NCBI GenBank assembly: GCA_009746045.1
Contig: RPFO01000958.1
Span: 2,501 to 23,097 of the forward strand
Reading direction: 5' to 3'
Source: Mesostigma viride
Taxonomy: Eukaryota > Streptophyta > Mesostigmatophyceae > Mesostigmatales > Mesostigmataceae
Length of the DNA stretch: 20,597 nucleotides
This document shows positions 10,001-19,000 of the stretch, one piece after another (position 1 is the stretch's first letter; each line of letters starts with the position of its first letter). The notes below the pieces were generated by a model. It saw only the letters and a program-made list of their open reading frames with translations, was not told the DNA's origin and did not search any database. Both the position numbers and the translations under genes were made by a program.

Positions 10001-13000
10001 GGCCTCTGGTCGAAAATGGGCGGTACGGGGCAGAGAAAGCAAAGGGACGGCAGGACATTCCCTGGAGCAACGCAGCCAAAAGGGCGGCCAAGACCGGGGA
10101 ATTCTGCAGTTGTATGGATGGGGTTGGACTAGAGTGGTCGCACCAGAGTGTGACGCCATCGCTATTGCACTTCCTTTCAAGGTTGCATGCTGTTGCTCGC
10201 TTCTTTGACAAAACTGCCCAGCCGTCATTACCAATCCTCACCATCCGTGTAGCGGTCATCAACGTTCCCGTTGTCATCTTTTCCGCATCCACCAATTATC
10301 TTCCAAAGCAAGGCTGCGCAAGAACTTTTCCTCCCCTCCATGGCCTCTCGTGGATGCGCCCGTTCCCTTTGCCACGCTGCAGGTGGAGCTCATGGCCCAG
10401 ACGGAGGCAATCGTGGAGACGGCGCGCGGTGGCTACCGCGCCGTGGCGGCTCGTGGCTCCCTCCTCTTTTTCCTCATGGCAGGCTTGGGCACGCTCAACC
10501 CGCTCTACCAGCACAGCCTGGCCACCTTCCTCTCCGTGTTCTTGGCCGCCATCGGCAGGACGCGGACGCCACCAGAACGAAGGGGGAGCGGAGGGAACGA
10601 GGACACGCAGGCATCCCGCCAGGGCACGGCCGATGATGTCAGCGAGGAAGATGTGGCAGCGTCCAGCAGGTCATCCCAAGCAAGGGGGAGCGATGCAGCA
10701 GGGGTAGCCGCCGAGGACGGAGGCGACGTTGCGGACGGGAGCAGCGATGCATCGGCGCCATCCGTGAGCCGTTACAGGGAGGCTGGCGCAGGGCCAATGG
10801 TGGGGGAGTCCCAGGATGCGGCTCCCAGGGATGAACCCAATGATGGCGGGGGCCGCAGCGACATGGAGATTCTGCGGAGCGAGCAGCTGCCCCCCTCGCA
10901 GCTGGCAGCGCGGATACAGGAGCTGCTGGCGTCTGTCACCGAGCACGTCTTCTGCTACGTGCGCCGCGGGCTGTTTGAGCGCCACAAGCTGGCGGTCGCG
11001 TGCCAGCTGTGCCTGGCCATCATGCTCAAGGGGGGCCAAGTCAGCCCACGAGAGGTGGAGGCGCTCGTGTACACGGGCAGCGGCGGTGGGCCCGCCAAGC
11101 TGGGCCCGGGGGGTGGCAGCGCCTCTGGGGCGAGCGGGGAGGAGCCCCTCCCCATGCCCCTGGCTCTCAAGTCATTCCTGCCGGAGGCCTGCTGGCCATC
11201 CCTCTGCCAGGTAGGTCTGGGTCACGGCCCTGTGTGCCAGGTTAATCGATCCACTGCCTTGCCCTGCTAACATGATTAGTGCCTATTGCACATGATGGCT
11301 AGTTGGCTACCTGGGGTGCGGTCACAGCCGAATCCAGCAAAGCAGCTGGACTCGTCGGCCGCTTCCGCTCTCATCCCCATTCTCATGCTGCACTTGACTT
11401 TGATGGGGACATGGGATCGGCACAGACTTCTGAGTGGAAGGTCCCAAGGTGCACAAACATTATGGCAACTGGGCTTGGTACTAAGGCGTGTTGACGGTAG
11501 GGCAGGTCTTCCTGTTGTGTCGATTGTGACCAGCATGCTAAGGCATGCTTGTCCATGCTAACCTTTCTTCTGGTGTGCTTGTGCCTGTGTCGACTTGCCC
11601 ATAATGTCTGCATTTTCATATCGTGTATTATCATAGCAGCACCTTGTGTTTGTCTCCTTCAAAATCTCTGTGTGCATGCGTCTCCTGGTACCTGGGACAA
11701 CCGGCATGTGCTTCCCGCAGGTCATGTCCATGCTGGAGGCCACCCTGGGGGACCTGTCCAGGGACATGGAGGGGCAGCTGGGCCCCGCCTGGGCGCAGTG
11801 GGTGGCGTCCGCGGAGCCCGAGGGTGCGCAGCTGCCCGGCCGCTACAACCACCTGCCAGAGTTCCACCGGCTAGTGCTGCTGCGCGTGCTAAGGGGGGAC
11901 CGGCTGGTGGGGGCGCTGCACACGTTTGTGGAGACGCGTCTGGGCAAGCCTTTTGTAGAGCAAGAGCCTTTCAGGTGTGGAGTATGCTCGACACTTGTTC
12001 CATCATTAGGTACAATAGCATCGTGTTTGGCACGTTCGATCTGTCAAGCAGCTTTTGTAAGAGGTATGCACCATGTGGTGTGCTTTTGTGCTATTTTCAC
12101 GTCCATCATACAACTATCGCAGATGCCAATATATTACATTATATGTCGCAAATGCCAGTATTTTGACATAGTAAGGTGAAGAAGCTGCTGCGTGTTGTGG
12201 CTGGGTGCTACGCTTTCTTATACCAATATGATGATATGTAGAGCCACTGGCACCAGATTATAAGACTGCCGCTAAAATGATTGTATTGCATTCCCAACGT
12301 GCACAAAGGTAGCTGTCCAAGGTAGAACCCTCCAGGTATCCAATTGCATACAAACAAGCTCCTGGGGCACCGATATGATTCTTCAGTAGTTCTTCGGTCG
12401 CATGCTAATGGCATCCAAGAGTGGAGTGACTTGTCATGGTCCATGATGTTCCTGGCCATGTGGCAACAGCCTGGAGGCCCTGGTGGAGGAGGCGTCCCCT
12501 GGTCACCCGCTGCTGCTGGTGCTGTTCCCTGGTGCATCGCTGCTGTCAGAGGTCACCGCGATGGCAATGGACCGGGGGCTGACGGAAGGCAACGGCCTCT
12601 ACCGCATGATCTCGCTCGGACAAGGGCAGGACGCACGCGCCCACCGGTGCCTGCTGGAGGCGATGCCACGTGGCGGCTGGGTGTTCCTTGGCAACGTGCA
12701 CCTCATGCCGCGGTGGCTGCCCGTGTTGGAGCGTGTTCTGGAGCAGGTACCTGAAAGCATTAGATCCATCGATTTTTCATCGCGAGACTGCAGAGCAGGC
12801 ATGAGTCGTGGCACTTGTGAGGACGTCACTGGCACACGGCCCTGCCTACTAGTGGCTTGCTCGGCATTCCGTGTCAGGGGGACCACCGCATGTGCAGCCA
12901 GTTGTCCACTCGACTCTTGCAGTTGGGTGCTTGAGCTACCTGCTGTCTCCCTCACACAGCAGGTACAAAGGGACTCGCAAGGTCGAACGTGTCTTTGCGC

Positions 13001-16000
13001 TCTTTGATCTGCTCCTGTTCTTCGTTAAGGCTATGCCTGCTTGACGCCCTCATCCCTCCTTGATCTCTGCTTGCCCCCATGCCATGTGGAACCCTGGGAC
13101 CCTAAACCCCAACCCCCTGGAACCTAAACCTAAACCCCTGGACCCGCGCAGGCCGCATCGGGCGCCCACCCCCGCTTCCGCGTCTTCCTCTCCGCAGAGG
13201 CCGGCGCGGACTGTGACGTCGCGCAGCTCTTGCCCGCGTCGCTCGTGCAGCGCTCCACCAAGGCCGTGCTGGAGCCGCCCCAGAACTTCAAGGCAAACCT
13301 CTGGCGTGCCTTCGGGGCGTTCACCCAGGACACCCTGGACGACGCCCTGCGGATACGACCGCCAACATCCTTGGTGGCATCGTCCGCGTTGCACCCGGGC
13401 ACCACCACCGTGGACGCATCGGATGCCGTCGACTTCATTTCTGCCACGTTCGCCCCCTTGCTGTTCGCTACTTGTGTATTCCATGCCTTGCTGCTCGGCC
13501 GGCGCCGCTTTGGCCACATCGGCTGGTCCAAGCCCTACGCGTTCAGCGGGCGCGATCTGGCCATTTGCGGGGACGTGCTGCGCAACTACCTGGCTGGCGC
13601 CGCGGTGACCGGTGGCAGCGCCGCAGTGGTCCCCTGGGACAACCTGCGCTTCATGTTCGGGGAGATCATGTATGGAGGCCACATCATCGACGTGTGGGAC
13701 CGGCGGCTATGCGGCACGTACCTGGCGCAGCTGCTGCGGGGGGAGTTGCTGCTGGCATCGGCACGTGAGGCGGAGAAGGAGTTTTCGCCGACCACGTCGC
13801 TGCCCAATCACCAGCAGCACCTGTTGGGGCTGATCCCCAGGTAGGGCGAGGAGAGGTGGACAGGTGTGCCTTGTTTGTGCGCTCGCCGTGCCCCACCCAC
13901 TGCTTTGCTAAGGGCAGATTGAAGGGGCCATGCCAGTTTAAAGCTGCCGAGTAACAACCACTTTGTGAAACAATACTATAATTGCTCTTGATTTGAACTG
14001 TGCCAGATCCTGGATATAACTTTTGCTTGTAATAGGAAAGGCAGACATCCCCACATGTGTAGTTATACTGCAGACTTAGCGCACGCTGCTAAACATTGTA
14101 ATTCTGCCCCCCCATAGGGGCTTTCCTCCAATGCACATGTGAACCAGAGACTTGCCTCGGTGGCTGTTGCATCTCTGTGGCTCTGGCTGTATGCATACCT
14201 CTGAGAGGAAGAAGACTAGATCACATGCACCGGCGTCGGGCTGCCATGCTTGCGTGGTCCCTGCGTGTCTGCTCTGCTGCGTCTTTTGAAGGGCGAAGCC
14301 CGTGCCATGTGCTTGATGACATAATGCCAGTGTAGCGTTTACAACAAGTCTCGCGTCCGCAATTCGTGTTACCGTGTAATGCCACAATCCCATGTCATAT
14401 TACTTTTACGTCCTCATGAATGCTTTGGGGCCTCCTTGCCCCTCCCACTGCCCATGCACCCTCTCTTCCTCGCTTCCCCGCCAACCCACACACCTACGCA
14501 CAGCGCGTATGCCAGCAGCCCCCGCAAAGACAGCGCAGCCAGGGCGGCGCCACCTGTTATGGAGCTGGTACCGGGCCTCAAGGCGCCGCGCCTGGGCAGC
14601 TACCGCGACTACTGTCGCGTCATTGAGGAAGACATGCCGGCCGAGTCAGCGTCGCTCTTTGGCCTGCACGCCAACGCAGAGTCACAGCTGCTGGCAGACG
14701 CGGGTAGCCACGTGTGCGCCGCTGTGGGCGCCATGATGGCGCAAGGGGGTTTGCTGTCGGGCGGGGTGGGAGGTGGGGGCGGCTACGGGGGTGCCAGCAG
14801 CAAGCACGGGTCGCACGGCGGCAGCTGGGAGGATGACGTCAACAGCATAATGGTCCCGCTATTGGAACGGCTCCCGGTGGACCTGAGCGTGGAGGACACT
14901 CGCGCGCGCGCCATGGAGGAGGACCGCGGCAATGACCCTCAGGTGGCCATCGTGTTGCAGGTACTGTGGCACACCCTGTATGCTGGTGGGTGGCCCGTTG
15001 CCGCGGGTGGGAGCGATCACGTCGCTGGCGCTGGTTGGGGCCGGAGCGGTTTGTGTTGATTCCAGGTGAACGCATGCACAGGGATTTGGAAGCAACGGTA
15101 GTTCGCCTTTTCACGGAAGCGTGGGATATACAGCGACAAGGACATCCTTGTATGCCTTGCTGGTGCATGCGGTGCCTTGCTGACGCATTCAATGCCTTGC
15201 TGGCCCATTCGATGCCTTGCTGGCCCATCTGACGCTATCATGGCAGGGTGCTTGCGTGTCTGGTTGATCGTGCGTGGTGACCTCAGCTCTTTTTCGTGCT
15301 ATGTTGTCCACTCCAGCGTGTGTGTGTGTGTGACTCTCAAGCAGGCACTTCGCTGGTAGGTCAAGTTGATGTAACGTAAAATTTGTGGAATGTAACGTAC
15401 GGCAAGTTTCCAGGGTGGATTGTCCTTGCCTGTTATCACTACAGCTGACTTGTTTGTGGACAAACTTTCATTGTTTATGTGACTTGTTGTGTGGATCACT
15501 CTGATTGGATCGCGCTTGGCTGGGTTGACCCTGGCAGGAGGCGGCGCGGATGAACACCCTTCTGGGGGTGGTGCGTGCCAGCCTGGCAGAGCTCAAGCTG
15601 GGGGTGGAGGGCGCCCTGACCATGTCGCAGGTATGAATGTCGCGTGTTGAAGAGGCCACCACGCGTGGGCTTGCCTGGTAATCTATACATAAACTCGTCG
15701 ATACCTCTGTGCACCACCCTCCTAACTCCCAGCTGTTTTAGTGCACAAGGTTTGTAATGGCGTGTTATGCTACCTGGTGCTCATGAGCCTTGCATGTGCT
15801 GGGCCTATGTGATGCATGCCCCAATGGGATATTCAGCCCAAGGTAAGAGCACCTTTGCAGCTGCAGTGCTGGAGTCAGACGCTCCGGTAACATGGCGTCT
15901 AGTTTTCTGCGCCGCTGAAGCACGGCTGGCGAATGGGTACTCCCGCACCCAAGGATCACCACAGCCGTTTCACACCCTAGCGAGAAGCAGATAGCAAGAC

Positions 16001-19000
16001 GTGGGAAACGCGATGACAGGCAACAAAGGGATGTGGGCAAGACAGCAGAGTCATCCCCCCACTCAGACTTAAGGGAACGGAGGGGTATCGTGTCCTCCCC
16101 ATGCCTGAGCGCCCCGTGTGTGTAGTGGTGCTGCCTGGCATGTTCCATCCCTTTCACACCTGCTTCACCTCAGCAGCATTCCAGGGGACGCATCTGGCCA
16201 TCACCTGCAAGCGCACCTGTTGGAAGGGTGTGACATACAGAGTTCAGCCTGGCATCCATGCATCACCATGCACCCTCATGGCAAACATACCTCACCAATA
16301 TGCCACCCCTGTGGATCGGTTGCTTGTGACCTACGTCGTTGTGGTGCTGCCTGCTGGCATCCAACACTGCACTCCACCAGGAGATGGAGGACCTGGCCAC
16401 CGCCCTGTTTGCGGGCAGGGTGCCCGACACCTGGGCCAAGGCCGCCTACCCCTCCCTTAAGCCCCTGGCAGGGTGGTACACGGACCTGCTTCACCGCGTT
16501 GAGCAGCTCTTTGACTGGGTGACCGACCTGGCGCCGCCTCCCTCTGTGTGGCTGAGTGGGCTGTTTAACCCGATGGCATTCCTGACGTCCATCCTGCAGG
16601 TATGTTCTCTGGTTATTTATGCAACCTCAGCATGGCCATGCCACTTACTGGAGCACCCCTGCCTCGCTTCGCTGGCTGCTGGCTGGCATTCGTTTTGGTG
16701 CAGGTGCTGGCAGACACTGTTGTGATTGTTACCACAGTGGATTCCCCTTCAAGGAATGGCAGCACGGTAGAGGTTTGTGATTTCATTGGCCAGTTTCTTT
16801 TAATAGAATGTTCCGGCAGTTCTGCATGTCCGAAATTCCATTCAGGGGAGGGTCCCATGGAAATGTATCAAAACTGAAGCCCCCTAATAACTACAGAAAT
16901 GCAACTGACAACCACTGAATGATGTTTGGGGACCATAAACATGATGTTTGGGCATGCATACCACCACTTGTTGGGGGTAATACCCCCAGCCATACACCGG
17001 CTATGTGCTAAAAAAAGAAAAAAACGCTGTCCGGGGCACATCTTGCCCAGAACAGTGGGAGAACCAGTTGCATGAAAAAAGCACAACCCATATAAAAATG
17101 TCATGGGACATGGTTTCTACCTAATTGGATCAACAAAATCAGCACATCCCTTTGAGTTATTAATTTTTGGGCCAAAAATACGCTTTTTTAGGCGGGGCGT
17201 CCCCATACACACTCATAACACATCAATTAGGCATGAAAAGCACAAGTCAAATTCTGTCATGACCATAGAAGGCACTGTCAAAGTTTGGTGGCATTCTGAG
17301 CTCAGCTGTAGCAGTTATTAATTTTGGCAGTTGGCCACCTGTGCAGACGCTAAGGAAGGCATTAGTGAGTATTAAGGCACACTAACACTTCCTATGCCAT
17401 CCAAAAGGCTCCTGACCATGCCCAATTCGACCACAATGTACAAGGAGGTGGCTGGGCACGTCATGTGCCCTTGCCTTACCTCGACACGGGCAACCTGTTG
17501 CGTGTGTGCACAACAATGAGGCAGGTAGCTCTACATGCCTAGCCAACACTTCTAAAGCATATTCCAGGTTTATGGTGTGGGCATCATCCCAAAACCAAGC
17601 TCAAACACACCCTAGAAAGCCATATCCACTAATTGCCCAACAAGGGTAACAACAGACAGTCCACAGAGAAAGCAGAATTATCATACATGCTGCTTGCCAA
17701 GGCTTCTTACCATGGTTACCTTGCCTTGCTAGCATATGAATTAGGGCTCTCCCATTTTAGTGGGAGAAAGGCCAACAAGACAACGATAACCCCTACCTAC
17801 GTGCAGTTCCACCCATGCAGTATGCCCCTCAGAAAAACCACTGCCACCTTTCTTTCCAGCGCAATTGTTTGCCAAGAAACAAACTCAAGCTTGTGAGCCT
17901 CTAACCACAATGAAGCCTCTGCTAAGAAAGGCCGCGTCAATATTCACACAAAACTGAGTGCTGTTAGCAATCTCCTTCCAAGAAACCACTCAGCAAATCC
18001 CTGACAACTTGACGATATGCCACGGTCACGCTTTGACACGTCCCAGCCATGCAACGTACATAAAAACCACTGAAAGGTGCCAGGAATCTGGCGATGCGCA
18101 GCACGGAATGGCATTATACCTGGCGCTAACTGCACGGAAAGAAGCCGAAAACTTGCGTTGATAACCCATAAAGGAAGCGAAACATTCATAGGGTCACGTT
18201 GATCACACGATCGTACCATTACCGGAATTGTCCTTCGCCCAGCGGCGCAAGAAAGAACAACCTTCCATGGAATAATAAGACGCGCATCCCGCGAGCCTGG
18301 AGAGTGTCTTACCGATCATGACGGAAATCTTGCCGAAACCCAGCAAATTTTTTAAAGCTTTACCAATAACGATTTAAACGCATCCTTGACGCTAGGTAAA
18401 GCCCATAAAACCTGACAATCACCGCCGCCAGCGTGCATTCTAATTTATTCCTCTCGACGAAAACATCAGATTGGACCCCCGTGGCGATGGTCATCAATAA
18501 AATCATCGACACTGCAAAAAACGCGAACTCCGCTGCGAAGTAGTATCATTTACTCATCGTCTTTAAGATTCGCTCAGTTTCTCTGCATTCCGCGAGCTAT
18601 CTTTTTCTACTCTGCCTGAAAGCACGTCGCCATGGCCAGCTTCGGTAGGGGTGCGCGCACCGTGCACCACTTTTTCACGGTACGGACGGGTACCGCGAAT
18701 TTTTCGGCGCCAAAATATTCGCGCCGGGACCGTCCCCTTAATGGGCAAAACAGGTTGCCATGAGTTGACGATGTGGGTTTCTTCCCTGGCACGTGCCGCG
18801 CACTACATGGCAAGTGCCATGCACACATCCGTCGGCACGCCCTCACACAGCCTCACGGGCTCTCATGCCCCCCCACGCTCTCACAGGCTCACGTCCTCAC
18901 TACATCCAAGCAAGCTGACCCCACAGGCAGGCAAGCAGGGCCACCCTCGTATAGGTAGCGTAGCATGTCTTGTTGTCCTGACACACGATTGCGCCCGCTC

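Larger units (their letters stand above)
16845..18737. mobile_element. Non-autonomous piggyBac-like DNA transposon (putative), 1,893 bp
   Basis: The left end reads GGGGAGGGTCCC (16845-16856) and the right end, read inward, GGGGACGGTCCC (reverse complement of 18726-18737): terminal inverted repeats identical at 11 of 12 positions. TTAA (18738-18741) follows the right end and TTCA (16841-16844) precedes the left end, consistent with a TTAA target duplication carrying one later mutation. The interior is visibly AT-rich (about 38% G+C at 17101-17160, against about 68% in exon DNA at 6121-6180). A near-palindrome lies next to the right end (18694-18723). I recognise no transposase; the longest frames are under 100 codons, so it would depend on a transposase supplied elsewhere. 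piggyBac membership rests only on the TTAA target and the terminal repeats. Confidence 0.62.

Noticed and set aside
10558-10860. Retained intron instead of coding insertion in exon 14
   Set aside because: No suitable donor at its start, 303 bases without a stop, and similar inserts elsewhere in the protein.
16920-16953. Direct repeat ATGATGTTTGGG (two copies)
   Set aside because: Two short copies 21 bases apart within the element; too little to indicate an array or separate element.
17088-17105. TATAAAA followed by ATG (nested gene promoter?)
   Set aside because: The following frame is short and featureless; the motif is expected by chance in AT-rich DNA.
17944-18219. Minus-strand frame of 91 codons inside the transposon-like block
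   Set aside because: No recognisable domain and no transposase motif. Similar short frames occur throughout the AT-rich block.
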